Shown: positions 23,385 through 36,385, counted from the first letter of the stretch. The stretch: DNA of 64,000 bases from Sabellastarte sp. h YS-2021 (GCA_964017235.1 OZ024936.1:46117028-46181027), one strand, 5' to 3'. A program made the numbers and translations. The notes: generated from the sequence alone by a model not told the origin.

Positions 23385-24745
23385 TCACACAAATTGGTTG
23401 ATGCCAATTGGGGCTAGAGAATATAATTTGAATATCCAACTCAGCTCAATTCTTCTTTTATTGGCAGTCATGGATGTGTCAAATTTTGGTGTACACCACT
23501 CTAGCACAGTGAATTGCATATGTTTGTGGCTGTGTCCATCATTATTAAAATGACGTGAAACTGGTGTGGGTTGGCCATTCTTCTGGACTGATGCTTTATG
23601 CTCATACATCCTTTTCCTAAGTGCTCGGCTGGTTTCACCGACATAGTGTTTTTTGCACTTAGTGCAAGTAATGAGATATATGACATTGCTTATTTCACAT
23701 GTGATGTGTTTTGGTAAATCTTTAAGTTGGTAAGACTTATGTGTGAAGTTACATTGAATTGTCCTTAGTTTTTTTATCAAGGGACAATATGTGCATTTAC
23801 CTAATCTTGTGCAGATGACTGGCTTTGGTGGGGCTACCTCCTCCTTTACTGGTGGGTATTTGATGATAGCATTTGTGAGGGTGTCTCTTAAGTTTGGTAA
23901 TCTTCTAAAACCTATTACGGGTTTGTCTTGGAATAGGTTTCCACAATCTGCACTATTGGAGATAATGTTCCAAATTTTGTGAATAATGTCTTTTATGTTG
24001 GGATTGCATGGGTTGTACTTGGTAATCATCACAAGGGTGTCTATCTGTGGTTTCTGTATTACTTCAAGTAGATCATCCTGTGTGTATCCTGTTGCCCTTT
24101 TGTAGTGTTTCCTTAATGCCTTTTCAGGGTATCCTCTGTTAAGGTAGTATCCTATCAATTTATCGGCATTTTCTTGGAAATCATTATCATATGTACAAAT
24201 TCTTCTCAGTCTCAAGAATTAGCCATACAGTCCATTTGTTTTACATGGGTTGTGGTGTGAAGAAATGTAGTGAAGATACAGATATGTATCTGTCGGTTTT
24301 TCATATAGTGTAGTGTATAGCTGTCGAGAGTCATTGATCTTGACAGTGGTATCTAAGAAGTCAATTTGACTGTGACTCAGCTTGTGTGTGAATTTTATTG
24401 TTGGGTGAATACTATTAAGGTATTGGATAAATTCATTTAGTTTATCCTCCCCATGGGTCCATATCATAAAGATGTCATCAATGAACCTAAGCCATATAAG
24501 AGGTTTTAATGGCCAGTTGGATAGTGCTTTTGTTTCAAACTTATCCATAAAGAGGTTTGCATAATTCGGTGCTACTGCCGTTCCCATTGCTGGAAATGGT
24601 CTCATTGAAGGTGAAATTCATTGAGTGTAATACTATTTAAGTAATTTCAATAGATATGGTCCAATTTTTTGTTTTTCTGGATCACATCTAATGTGGTCTG
24701 CCACAGTTAAAATTCCCTCATGGTTCGGGATGTTTGTAAATACTA
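23385..24745 (-). mobile_element. Penelope-like retroelement, 5'-truncated and broken
   Basis: Reading leftwards, the fragment begins inside the reverse transcriptase (TNIPNHEGILTVADHIRCD). It continues with GTAVAPNYANLFM and the RT active-site block RFIDDIFMIW, then a linker with paired cysteines (CTRLGKCTYCP). The C-terminal GIY-YIG endonuclease follows (VIYLITCTKCKKHYVGETSR, then ALRKRMYEHK), ending at 23385. RT followed by GIY-YIG is diagnostic of Penelope-like elements, which prime from nicked DNA or telomeric ends. The N-terminal half is missing and the remaining part is broken but not heavily decayed, suggesting a fairly recent truncated insertion. Confidence 0.92.
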
Positions 24746-24884
24746 ATACTAAACTATAATATATATACTTAATACTAAACTATAATAAACTATAAAGAGT
24801 AACTAACATCCATATATCAGTAATCCTTTAAAACAGTGTTTTACAAAGAGCAAGGAAATGAGTTAAACACTCAATACTGACTTA

Positions 24885-25005
24885 GATTATATGCTGATGA
24901 CACAATAGTTAGACCTTATTTAGCACTTACCTCTAAATTCAAGAGAGAAATTGCTAGTCCAAATTTAGATACCAATAACTGGTATAAAAATATGAACATC
25001 TAAAA
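24885..25005 (+). pseudogene. Short LINE RT fragment
   Basis: YADDTIVRPYLALTSKFKRE and ASPNLDTNNWYKNMN read in one frame starting just before the YADD-type active-site motif. Only about 40 residues are recognisable and both ends are lost, so the clade cannot be assigned. Confidence 0.45.
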
Positions 25006-25423
25006 ACCTGCCCCCTATACTAACCTGAATCCGGTTCTGTATACAGGTACAGAACCTCTTGAAGCACCAGAACCGGTTCTGAACCGGCTCTGAACTGGTA
25101 CAAACCGGGGGTTCGCCACAGGAGCCCAAAATTACTTCAGGAGAGAGGGAACCAGATATATTCATTGACTCTGATGAGACTTCTTCAAGAAATTATATAA
25201 GAGTCGAAATACAATAAACCATATACAGGTTCATTATATCATGCCTAATTTATATTTTACTAAAGCCTAGTCTGTCTAGAGCAGGAAGCAGATTTGATAT
25301 CAAATTCGATAATAGTTGACCCATAAGAGAAACTTAATAATTCTCAGTTTTGTTTTGTTTTTGTTTTTTTTTGCATGTTTACTGTTGACAAACTGTTTTA
25401 AGTGCAGTGACCTTACACAGAAT

Positions 25424-25562
25424 TTAGGGTCTGTTACAAGGGCCAACTCTCCCCGACAGGCTTGGAAACTACACCCGACCCTAACCGACCTTGTAAACAT
25501 TGGTCCCGACTCTCAAAAAATACATAGTTACCAACCGGTCAGCTCCAGTGAAACAACCCCAT
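25424..25562. mobile_element. Solo right end of a PIF/Harbinger element (43.6-kb family)
   Basis: CGACCCTAACCGACCTTGTA, then AACATTGGTCC, then TAGTTACCAACCGGTCAGCT and CCAGTGAAACAACCCCA matches the right terminal ~130 bp of the 43603-47783 element. A TAA trinucleotide follows. No matching left end was found upstream. Confidence 0.75.
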
Positions 25563-27461
25563 AAGTTTCACTTGATGTTAATAACAGGTTGTGTCCTCAA
25601 CCAATTAAGTCTCAGGATTGCCTTTTGGCTAATCAGGTAAATCGTGCTCCTCGAAATACTTTGAGAACCCTTACAATCAAACTCTGTCAAGGTTTAGATG
25701 TAAGGCACAATATAGCACTGGAGCCACATTCTCGTAATGTCTTAGCCATGTCTCAGGCTCTCACGTTTGTATACAAATATAGTCAAGTTAAGCCTAAGAC
25801 TTGGTTTCTAATACCTTTCTTGAATATATTGCCCTTGCAGCCTTTTCCAGGGGTGTTTCACTGTATGTACATGTTACTTTGATACACTATAGCCTTCATA
25901 TCATTGATGCTAAGCGCCTGTCCCTTTGTGACTCTGATTCCTTAATGGGAAGTACAGACCTAATTTTGACCTACATAGCTCTTACTCTCGTGTTTCTTTT
26001 CATCACTGGTCATTCCGTATGATTATGTCTTGGATTTATCAGACTGTTGAGGTAATCATGCTTGTAAATCATCTTGCGCAATTAAATAGGTTAGAAGAGT
26101 TCGTGGGATAGAAGTCTCTTTTTTTCCATGTGATACATACTGTCCTGATCTAGCCTCAGTCATTACTAAACCAGACAATAATTTGTACAATTATGCCAAG
26201 TATAAACGATTTAGATGTTTTATGGAGGACTCATAAACGAAATCACTGGTAAAAATGAAAGAGATAGGCGTATGGAAAGCAATCTATGAGTCTTTTTCAT
26301 TATATCTGAAAGCTAGACATAATTGTAACGATTTCTTCCCTGATATAGATCTACATCAATTTATGTCCGAATCTGACACCATTTTATGTTTGATGGATGG
26401 TAAACTCAAACTAGAGATAGACTTATATATTTACACATAAATATGTATTTTATATATCATGAAATATTCTAATTCAATAATGCTTGTATCATTGTTACTA
26501 TGTACAAGCATATTGTACTTTTGAAGAAATAAACAAGTAACATAATGGTGGAGGGTTAGTGACTTACTGGAGACAGTAAGTCTTCGGATGTTATTGTTTC
26601 TGTTGCACCACTCTTTGCCTTTTACCTGGGAAATATGGGTGTTGGAATGGCGTATGTATGGTTTATTAATGAACTAGACAGGACCACTTTGATCATTTCT
26701 AAATTAATAATGTTTAAATTTTGTTTGGTTTTCCTTTGCAATAGAAAAGTAAAGAATATGCAGTTTCTTCATGCTCTATGCATTTTACAAAGAAAAAGCC
26801 ATAATACATGTACTAGGACCTATTTATTGTCGGTGTTTTTATATGAGAACATTTCTTTCAATTTGTTAAACAGAAAAAATGCAGAAAACACCCACAGACA
26901 CAGAACAAAAAAAAAACAGAAATACAAACAGATAAAAAATGTTGAAAATGTATGAACTGGTTTGCCCTGTACACTTAATACTTGTGAGGAATGAGCGAAG
27001 GTGCTTCATCCAATGGATATCAATAAGCCTATCATTTCAGGTTTGCGCCCCATAGTATCCAACAGTTTAAAGACTCTAGTCATCAATGTACATAAAGGTA
27101 CCTCACTGAGCCTTGCATAACTTGACACAATTTGGACAAAAACAAACTTATTTATTTCTGCTTTATGTGTAGCATCAATAATTGTTTTTGATCAAAAATT
27201 TACATTCGTACGAGCGCAAGTCATATATTTACTTTACCTAAACAAAAATTGGTTATCCTTTTTACAGTGTTCTTCAAGGGGCGGTAATATAATTTCTACA
27301 TGTAATTATCCTCCTAACTTTGCACAAAACCTGGCAATTTGCATATGGAAATATACATATTAATATATATGTGTTGAGTGTCAGTTAACCTGTATCCATT
27401 ACCTGCCATGATTCACTCCTTTATCCCACAAAACTTTTAAGCATGGACTCTCGAAGAGTAT
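25563..27461. other. No identifiable gene; possible decayed coding remnant
   Basis: The part 25589-26440 has several moderately long plus-strand frames (for example NRAPRNTLRTLTIKLCQGLD and FPDIDLHQFMSESDTILCL) that read like decayed retroelement protein, but I could not assign a family. The rest is AT-rich and featureless. Confidence 0.35.
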
Positions 27462-27735
27462 TGTTAAGTGTGAGCTCCAGCAAGGTTCAAGCTTCTAGAG
27501 ATCGCTTTTTATCATTTTGTGTCACCAGACTTTTATGAATTGTGGTGTATGGTGAGAAGTACCTGTCTCATCACTAAAATTAAGCAGCTATGGGCTACAC
27601 AAGTACTTGGATTGATGCCTGTCTGAGTTCTAGGCCAGGTATGGGATGTATCTGACTCAGAATTTGGTTTGTCACCAGGCTTTCATCAATTCTAATACAA
27701 CATTCTTGTCTCTGATGGCTTTGCGGTTCGTCATT
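27462..27735 (+). mobile_element. 5S rRNA-derived SINE-like repeat, copy 4
   Basis: It begins GTGTGAGCTCCAGCAAGG and contains the 5S-like CTAAAATTAAGCAGCTATGG and GTACTTGGATTGATGCCTG, then GGGATGTATCTG and CTGATGGCTTTGCGG. GTACTTGGAT is closer to true 5S than the other copies. Confidence 0.68.
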
Positions 27736-27894
27736 GTTTTTGTATTGGATTTTTATACCCAGTGCAATATCTCCATATACTACATGACTCAAAGCGCTAT
27801 TTGACCCATTCGACTGAACAAAGTACAGTCCAAGCTCTCAAGTGACTTGGATTCCCCTAACTGAAAGAACTGGTCAATATAGACCAAAGCCCTT

Positions 27895-28030
27895 TTTGGC
27901 CTTGCTCTTCTAGAGATCACGTTTTTTTTGTCTCCTGACTTCGATCAATCATCTGCTACTGTTGTGTTCTACTGATGGCTTTGCAGCTTGCAGCTGTAGG
28001 TCTAAAATCTTTTTGACTTTGTTTTCATTG
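27895..28030 (+). repeat. Internally deleted relative of the 5S-derived repeat
   Basis: The leader (CTTGCTCTTCTAGAGATCAC, then TTTTGTCTCCTGACTTCGAT) and trailer (CTACTGATGGCTTTGCAGC, TTGACTTTGTTTTC) are present, but the 5S-like core between them is missing. Confidence 0.5.
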
Positions 28031-28324
28031 AAAACTATCTCTCTCAGAAACTAGAGTGTCTACGACCAGTTGTTCACCTACTTTCAAGTTGACTTTATAC
28101 TTTAACTTTCAGATGTTTTACAATAATAATACTTGAATATGTACATAGCAATAGATATTTAATATATTTTAAATTCATTTACAAAAATATATGACCAATA
28201 AAGATATATAAATATCACAATTTTAAATGCATGTCTTAGGATTTCTGTAAAAAAACGGCATTAGGATGGATGTACTCCAAAAATGTGCAATGTAAGCGAT
28301 GGCACACTGCTAGCTATGGATTCG

Positions 28325-28655
28325 TATTATATATTCGGTTTTGCTCTAAGTTGAGTTGCAGATGGTAGCAGAGGAGCTTCTTTCAAAGACTTTCTTAGTT
28401 GGTCAATGTTCAAACCTGGGATTTTTCGTCCTGTTCAATAGCCAGGATCATATTAGACAGGTCCTCAGCATTGTCACTTGTGGGAGTTAAACTCACAATG
28501 AGGACCTTCCCAAATCTGACAAATGACTGTTGCAATTGTGAATTGTATGGTAGGTTATATTTAGTGTATACATAAAGAGACTGTAAAGGTTGTATTGCTG
28601 TGGATATATCTGTAATATGTGATACCATGTCACACATCAAATGTCGGGTAAAACC
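28325..28655 (-). pseudogene. Exon-like segment of unknown identity
   Basis: The minus strand gives about 80 open residues including TAIQPLQSLYVYTKYNLPYN, LQQSFVRFGKVLIVSL and TSDNAEDLSNMILAIEQDEK. It is followed in another frame by GLNIDQLRKSLKEAPLLPSA and TQLRAKPNI then a stop. The junction contains CCCAG/GT, so a splice site or a frameshift could link the two frames. The composition looks like real globular protein rather than a chance frame. I do not recognise the family. A similar piece lies at 16.43-16.55 kb on the same strand, so pseudogenisation or a repeated exon are both possible. Confidence 0.4.
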
Positions 28656-28659
28656 TGTG

Positions 28660-31400
28660 ACTTAATTTTATATGAATTATATATTACCACTGAGAAATAA
28701 ATTCGTTTGGCCTTAAGGTGAAATTTAAAAGCATAACTCAAGCATAAAATTCAGACGATAAAATAAAACTGCTTCTGCACAAAAAAGAAATCCTTCTAGA
28801 ATATGTCTGTTTCAGACAAGTGATAGTTTTGTATGTAAGTTTTACAATTGATAAAAAGCATAATTTTTAAAGCCTTTTAAATAGTTTATATCCGTTGAGA
28901 ATTGGTTTCCTCCACAAAAAAGACAAATCTAGAGTTTCAACCTGATGTACTTTTGGGGGGAGAAGGGGGGGGGGGATTGCAGTCAATATAAAGTGTTGAT
29001 ATACGTGCAAAATCAGTTTGAATGATGCATTGGAATAACATGAAGTTTTGTCATTGAGTATGTTTTAATAAGTTTTCAGGTCTTGTGGCCCATTCACACT
29101 GATGCAGTAGCTGCTAGGCGTTATAAGTTGGCCCACAACTCAGCTTGGCACATATATATAAAATATGGAACAGAAAGTAGAATACTAAGTGACTCCTGGT
29201 TGTCATCCATAACACTCGTGCATTTCCAGTTATGTATCAGACCACATAAGGAAGCCGAAGTGATAAAGGAAATCAATTAAATATATTAGGGAATTTCCAA
29301 GTGTATTTCCCCCAGTTTGATATTATCTTCCCTTAAAATGCATCACAAAAAAATGATACAATCCTTACCTTTGCATCACAACATTTTTCATACTAGTAAA
29401 GTACTTGGAGAATGCAGACCAAAGAATAATCAAAAGAAATCTATGTAATTACACATTAACAAACACAAAAAATTGTGTTGTGGAAAGTTGTGTCGAGGAG
29501 CAGCAGTCACCCCAACGTAGAACCATTTTGACGTGTCTTTAGACTGTGCTATCTGCTTTTACTATCCCCAAACCCCAACGTATTTAGCCTAAGTACTGGG
29601 ACACACAGGCCGGACGGTTCCCAAGAGGTTGACAGAAAGAGGAACATGCCAGTCGAAATTTTATTCTTTAAACTACTTGATATGGACCAGGCCCACAATA
29701 TACTTACAAATTTATTTGTATGTAAACCCTAGCTGGCCAAATGACCTTCCAAGCTATAGCTACTAATAGTAAACTGAACTTTTAAGCGAGGTCAGATCCA
29801 AGGTTAGCATGTATGTCCTTCAATGGCAATTGCACAACAAAGAAGAAGCTCGCTCCTCCTTCTCCAGGACTAGCTGTAGATGATAAGAAGCAGGCTGACA
29901 TTCCAATGACAATAATAACAGGCTCCAAGTAAGATAGCCAAGCAGAAAAACGTGGAGCAACACACATATATTATGTCCATGGGGAGGAACCACCAGAAGG
30001 AGTCAATCTTACATAATCTGGATATAAGCTCCAAATGTAATATTGAAAGCGGCAGCCAGACCCCACCATTATTGCACCTGGTGATCTGGAAAATAACTAC
30101 AGGCAGTAATCTAGTCACAAATATAATAAATACATAGTACATATACGTGTAATGAATATAATATATAGGGGGGGTAATGCATTGGGTGGGTGAAATTTTT
30201 TTAGGTTTGATCCTATGTGCCTCCGACTTCAAAATGAGTGAGTTTGTCTTTGTACATCAAGTATGTCGGCTCATGCAGAAGTGAGGCCAAATGACTCGGA
30301 ATTGTTCTGCGGAACACAAAATTTATCCACGCAGAGTAATCTCCACTATGGGCTGATGCATTCAGAATTTCAAGATGGCGGTGTAAACAAAGCAGGGTCC
30401 AACACTAGTATAAATACCGGGTATTGGGTTATTTTAGTGATGTAGAACACCTATATTTTTTATTATAATTATCACAGAATAAGTATTGTATAAACTGCAA
30501 CTGAGTGTTTTCCCTATGGCCGTTTGTTTACTTAAGTCCGAGAAAATATTCCTAGCTGTTTGTCTTCTCATCTCTGAATACGCGATCTGCACATGCCCAA
30601 GATTTATCCTCGCCGCACTTGATATACGAGACCAAACTCACTCACAGACAGAATAAAGAGGGGTTCACAAGGGATGACCAAACAGTGACCAATCAGAAAT
30701 AGCCACATGTATAGTGGTGAGCAGTAAAATAATTTAAAGTAGAGAACAACTTCTTCAGAAATGACCTAGTTCACACCCTCATGTGGTCCCGAATAATAAT
30801 TATCATCATCTCCCCAAAGGGAAATTGAAAACTATACATTGGGTCAAGGTCATATTTTCACAAAAAGTGGGTCAATCACCTATAAGTCATCAAAAATCTA
30901 AATTATGGTTGTGGTGTAATTATCACATATAAACACAGCTTCAGTTGTTTAAAGACTTAACTTCCGAGTATCCTTGGTAAAGACTTCATCATTGCAAGTA
31001 TTTTATTTGTCTCTTTTCTGTGAAACCATGTCATTTGATTTCATTCATAAAATATTATGCTGGTTAGTGTTACTGATATCTGTTGTAACATTGTATGAGC
31101 CTTCCACAAGGGCTATCTTAAAATACTGCATGGTGTGTTGTTTTTAAACTAGTTGGTATATAAGACCAGCAAAACTTATTGGTGTATATTATCCCCAGTG
31201 ATTTTGTCGTGACAACCCATTAGTCTTGTGTGTCAGTTTGCACATATACCACTCCCTTCCCTTACTCTCTCTGTACATTGAAATTGTTTTTGTTAAGGAT
31301 ATAGATAATTCCTAAAGTGGGTTTCAATACCGAATCATGGATCATATGTAATACAGTCTATCATTAATGGGAGAATCAGACAACAAAATTGTGTATTTTT
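28660..31400. other. No gene seen; one dispersed-repeat fragment
   Basis: A G-run lies near 28957-28976. The part 30780-30920 (AAGGTCATATTTTCACAAAA then AGTGGGTCAATCACCTATAA) resembles AAGGTCGTATTTTGGCACAA in the repeat at 55.08 kb. Overlapping frames on both strands near 29.78-30.45 kb show no domain. Confidence 0.4.
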
Positions 31401-31404
31401 ACAC

Positions 31405-31760
31405 TTTAGGAAAGACCCTACGGTTCATTTTCTCCTACAATAGTCCCCACAGCCCCTTTGCTGCTGTTATGAGAAAGCGTTTACAGTTTCATTTCTGCTG
31501 TAATGGGAATGCTCCTACGGTCCTTTTCTGCTGCAATATCAGGGTTCCCTTGGTCCTTTTTCTACTGCAATAGAAAAGGTCCTACGGTCCCTTTCCTGCT
31601 GTTATTACAACGCATTTACAGTTCCATTTCTGCTGAAATGGGAAAGCTCCTACAGTCCCTTTTGTTCTGCAATAGGAAAACTCCTACGCTCTTGTTTCAG
31701 TTACACCAGAAAAGCTCATGTAGTCCCATATCTGCTACAACAGATAAGCTCCTACAGTCT
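31405..31760. repeat. Degenerate minisatellite, about 35-bp unit
   Basis: About nine imperfect units recur with the theme CTCCTACGGTCCCTTTTCTG then CTGCAATAGGAAAG. Some units share insert variants spaced about 130 bp apart (GTTATGAGAAAGCGTTTACA and GTTATTACAACGCATTTACA), implying a higher-order repeat. The open frames across it follow from the repeat and are not evidence of a gene. Confidence 0.75.
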
Positions 31761-32265
31761 AAAGCATATTTTATGTAATTTAATTATTTATTCTAAAACC
31801 TGTTGCACTTATCTTTCTCTTTTTCGGGTATTAACGAATATTCTAAGGCCCCAAAGTCACTATCATATCCTTGCATCATAAATCATGGACAAGGGTTGTT
31901 GTCAATCATAGGCCTGCTGGTCACAGAAGACAGCTGCATATAACATGCCTATGTCTTGAACCTGCAATGAAATGAGTATACAAATATGCAAAAATAATCA
32001 TAATTGACCTTTGAACTATATTTATATCATATTTGAATATAGGAACCTGAAGAAAAAATTTTGAAGAGATCAGCATTTCTGGTTTTGACGTTATATTTGT
32101 ACTGCGAGATCTCAAAACATTTAGATAAAGATGGGAAACTTGTACACAATTGTAGCAGTCTTTAAAAAAACCACACCAATAACTGATAGGAGGCCAGTGT
32201 ATTGATATCAGAATAGGTGATACACTGTAGATACTGCAGCAAAATCATAGGATTAAATTACACCC

Positions 32266-32485
32266 AGGGGCCACGGTTGTGCAGTGGTGACACACTTGCC
32301 TCGCACCTCTGAGGTTGGCGGTTCAAACCCCAGACCTTATGTGGGAAAGATGGTAGTTTCTTACTGATGGTCGGCAGTTTACAGTACAGAACTTTGACCA
32401 ACTGTATGTACTGGTTTCCTCTGCCCATAGAACTACCCCGCGTGATATGACCTATACAGTGTTGAAAGCAACGATAAATATACTA
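32266..32485 (+). mobile_element. tRNA-derived SINE
   Basis: The head AGGGGCCACGGTTGTGCAG, the box-B-like GCGGTTCAAACCCC, the shared body with CAGTTTACAGTACAGAAC and TTTCCTCTGCCCATAG, and a GATAAATA tail match the family. Target duplications are not clear. Confidence 0.82.
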
Positions 32486-34449
32486 ACAATTAAAATCCCA
32501 TTTAACAGCCAGAGTCACGTTCGGATAGGCTTTCAACATTGCCATTTGGGGCTTGATGTGTTGTTAGCCATGTTAAACCCAAATATATATATAAAAATGC
32601 CCATTGCCACTTCCACGTGAGGTGGGAAATGCAAGGTGTTGATTAGCTTACCAGGTAAACAATTCACGTAAAGACAGGGTTGGTACACAAACAAGAATAT
32701 TCTTTAACATTGTTAACTGACTCAGAAGGCCCCGATAGGTCCCTGCTAGGAGTGATCAAGTCTGCTGCCACATGTAGCTCCCAGTACTTTAAAGATCTCC
32801 AAAATCAACCCAACAGTCCTGCAGATGGAAACAGTGTGGTATGAAAAGGAGAACTTATTGTTAAACTAAAGCATTCAAATGTCTTACGTTTTTTTGTCAG
32901 AGACATTTGTTTTCAATACAGAATGTCTATTGTATTGCTCACTGGATGCCCCCTATTATTGTGTCATCGCCCCTCGTAGGTCTTATGATCTCTATGTTTT
33001 TCATATGAAACCCACCACACAACACCGTCTGCTCTACTTTACTTTTTCATCAGCCCTCGTGACATGACCCTGTATATTGTATATCAAAATCCTAATCTCT
33101 CCCCTTCTGCTAACACACTCCTACTAACCTGTGTTGCTTTATCATTATCATATGACCCATATGTGTGTATAAAACATTGAACACAGCACAATATATTAAG
33201 TTCTACATAACTTTAGACCCACTAAGAAAGTAGTGAAGCCAACTTTGTTTTATAACTATTACACCTCTACTGTTCTTACCTTCGCAAAGAAGGTTATGTA
33301 ATTGGCGGAGTTCATTGGTCTTTAGTTTCCTTAGAAAATAGCTTGAAACGTTGTGGACGAAAATTTTTCAGAAAACGTCAACATTGACACAAGTAACAAA
33401 TGATTAAAAATTTTGTTAGCCATCCAGATTATTGTCTTGATCAATGGATCAAAAAACAATACTGGAGATGCTGGGCCTTGGCAGAGTGCTCTTGTTTACA
33501 TAGTGAGATTTGTGATTAAAATACCAGACACAATTAGAGCTGTCTAAGTGTTTAAAGTTACATTTGGCATTAGATAATATGAGGTGACCTTAAATGTTGT
33601 CAGGTTAGTTAGCATACCTTGAAAATAAAGTCACACAATAATTCTGTTTACGGTAATAAGTGATCCTTATAAAATAAGTAGTTTAAAACAAAGTTGAAGA
33701 ATAGTTTATAAATTTAACCTTAATATGGGGATATTAAAATTGTAGCCTTAACATTGTAAATATTTTGTGACAAGACCAAGAACTCCAAGCCAATGTGTAG
33801 GTGGCTAGATACATCGTGTAATTTCAAATGCTGTGGCTACTGATTCTGATTCCTTGTGGTCTTGGTTTCCATTAGATCGGACTGCCTCTAGCATCCCAGT
33901 GACAAGACCCTGAGTAGCCTAAAGATCAGAGTTGCACCTGACTTCCAGAAAGAATTAATGTAATGTTAGAAATGGTGAGGTAAATATAGGCCAAAATTTG
34001 GTAAAGCTGTTTCTCGAGCCTGTTATCAGTTACAGGGACTCACTGTTTGTTAAATTAATTTTGGAAAAGAAGGTCATTGGTAGAGACCAGAGTGATTGTT
34101 AATAATTTTTAGAGCCACAACTGGGCAATAGGCCAAAATGAGTTAGGGTTTCAGGGACCTGTGTCTCATCATGGCCAAGGTAACTTACCTCAATCTTTGA
34201 CCATTGAAGCTTAGGATATCTACCATAAAGACAGTTAGCTTATGTTATCCAGATGATGCCTAAATGTCTCTTGGATGATGCCTTAATGCGTCTGGTAGGT
34301 CAAATATTTTTTTTCTGGCATTTATTTCTGAATTCAGCCTGGAGAAGTGTTAAATTTGATATACGAAAAAAGCAAGCTCTTCTATACTGGTACATTGAGT
34401 ATTTCACTGCTGTTAGAGTTTGCTTTATTTTGTCCCTCTAGAGGTCATA
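32486..34449. other. No gene seen
   Basis: AT-rich sequence without a recognised repeat or exon. Confidence 0.5.
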
Positions 34450-34457
34450 CTTGTCAG

Positions 34458-34887
34458 TAGTGCTGTAACGAGTTGACCGAAACTCGAGTCGTAACTTGAT
34501 GGGCGATATTTGGGGAACACATCGATTTACGCAATTTAAACTCGAGTTTTTAAGAAATAAATTATGATATATTAATCTTATTATAAAACCAGCACTTTTG
34601 CAATTTATCTAACCATAAAGACAAAAATCAATGAGCAATGGTCGTTTTTTTATTTCCCTTATTTACGTGGCTGTTCCATAAAGTGCCCATACATATCTGC
34701 ACAATTTACCCAGCAACAAAATATATTTCCTTCCAATAAAATGGTACTAAAGACGTTAATGGCGGATCCCTTGATGAAAATATTTGGACATTGTTATTTT
34801 ATTTATATCTGTGTCATTTACTCGAGTTCATCTCGCATCAAATAGGCGAGCGTCGATCTACAGAAATCGATAATGATAACAGCTCTA
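34458..34887. mobile_element. 430-bp hAT-type MITE
   Basis: The left end TAGTGCTGTAAC and the reverse complement of the right end, TAGAGCTGTTATC, are terminal inverted repeats of the hAT kind. The flanking CTTGTCAG is perfectly repeated at 34450-34457 and 34888-34895, giving the 8-bp target duplication diagnostic of hAT. CTCGAG motifs occur subterminally on both sides. There is no coding sequence, so it depends on a transposase from elsewhere. Confidence 0.92.
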
Positions 34888-34895
34888 CTTGTCAG

Positions 34896-36143
34896 TATTG
34901 CAGACAGTGGATTCAGATAAATGTACAAGTAACATATGATTTGTAATTTTCAATGTTGTTGTTATTCTCACCTTGTCGGTTGTCATGATTATGAGTCTAC
35001 ACTGATAGGCATTTGTGTATTTGCTTTAAAGACTTCCTACTTTTGATATATTATCTGTCCAGTGGTTGGTGAGACTAAAGTTACTTTTACATTTAACCAT
35101 CAGCATATTTTCTAGTACTTTAGCCAAACCGACAGTTTTTGTTTCAGTTAGGATGCCAATATGTCGATATTAACTGTTTATCATTGCAGTTTATCACTGT
35201 TTTCAACATTGGCCATATGAACTAAGGATGCAATTTTTTTGCCAGTTTTGGCCGCGTAAGTGTAGTGGCCACTTTGCCCAGTGATGTTGTTGCCAATGAG
35301 AAATCCATACCTTTGTTTACTGGCTCAGTTGCACCATACAACTTTGTCACTGATCCATTTTATTTATTTTGGCAACCTGATTTGTAGTAAAAGACGGTTT
35401 TCAAGGTTTCCTTTTATCACAAAACATGTGCACTGCAAATAATGAATAGATAGCGATTACATTGTTGACATCTTGAATTTTAAAACTTCCAGCCACAAGT
35501 ACAGAACTGAGCAAAGCTATTCTTGATGAGGTCTCAGGACATGTATATTTATTTATTTTTCTCTCACCATACATGACATATCCTGCTATACTTGCATATT
35601 AAACATAATATGCAAACGTGAAACATATGTCAGACTAGTTGACGGAATTGCAGTACACAAAGTCGCCAAAACGGAAATATTAAACTTGCCGTTCATTTGC
35701 TTTTTAGGCTAGGGAGAAACTTTATCTTTAACATGCATATTTCTGACAGTTTTGCCGGAAGCAAGACCCCTTTTGTGGTTTTTTTCTGTGCTGTTTCATT
35801 TTGTGAGCTTTTCAGGCAAAATTTAGGCAATATTGGGAAGCGATGACCTTTTCCCCAATACTTTATACATTTTAGCATTTTTGCATAAGGAACACGACAC
35901 AGTCTGCGCCAATATCATCTGGTGTCTATATCCAAATCAAACACCCTCCTTCATTGGTGATTTGCATTCCTACCACATCTGCCTCAGCCCATTTATTTTC
36001 CTTGGCAACAAAAACACAGTATCTACTTCCCTGGGGTCAGCTCAGCTTATCCATGCTTCCAGCTGGCCAGCTTTCTGAACTGCTTATCAATGAATTACGT
36101 TGTCTTCCACCTGCGTCACGTGTCCACTGAAGTCTTTCAGTTA
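34896..36143. other. No gene seen
   Basis: No domain, splice-framed exon or repeat family was recognised. Small frames on both strands near 35.7-36.08 kb have no recognisable motif. Confidence 0.5.
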
Positions 36144-36158
36144 TGGTTATGGTGTCAG

Positions 36159-36385
36159 TTATTTATTTATTTATTTTTATTTATTTGGGGTTTTACAGGT
36201 CATATCACGAGGGTAGTTGGAAGGGCAGAGGAAACCAGTACATACAGTTCGTCAGGGTTCTGTACTGTAAACTGACGACCAACAGCAAGCAACTACCAGC
36301 TTTCCCACTTGAGGCCGTGCCGGGAATCGAACCCCGGCCTCAGAGGTGGGAGGCGAGAGTGTTACCACTCTGCCACCATGGCCCC
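36159..36385 (-). mobile_element. tRNA-derived SINE, well preserved
   Basis: Read on the minus strand, it starts GGGGCCATGGTGGCAGAGTG (box A region TGGCAGAGTGG) and has box B GGTTCGATTCC, the family body and an AAATAAATAA tail. TGGTTATG(G/A)TGTCAG is duplicated at 36144-36158 and 36386-36400, a 15-bp target site with one mismatch. This copy and the 43.07-kb copy are the best preserved. Confidence 0.93.

Noticed and set aside
31367-31778. Cys/Phe-rich secreted protein genes
   Set aside because: The overlapping frames follow a degenerate minisatellite in two frames; no signal or splice context.
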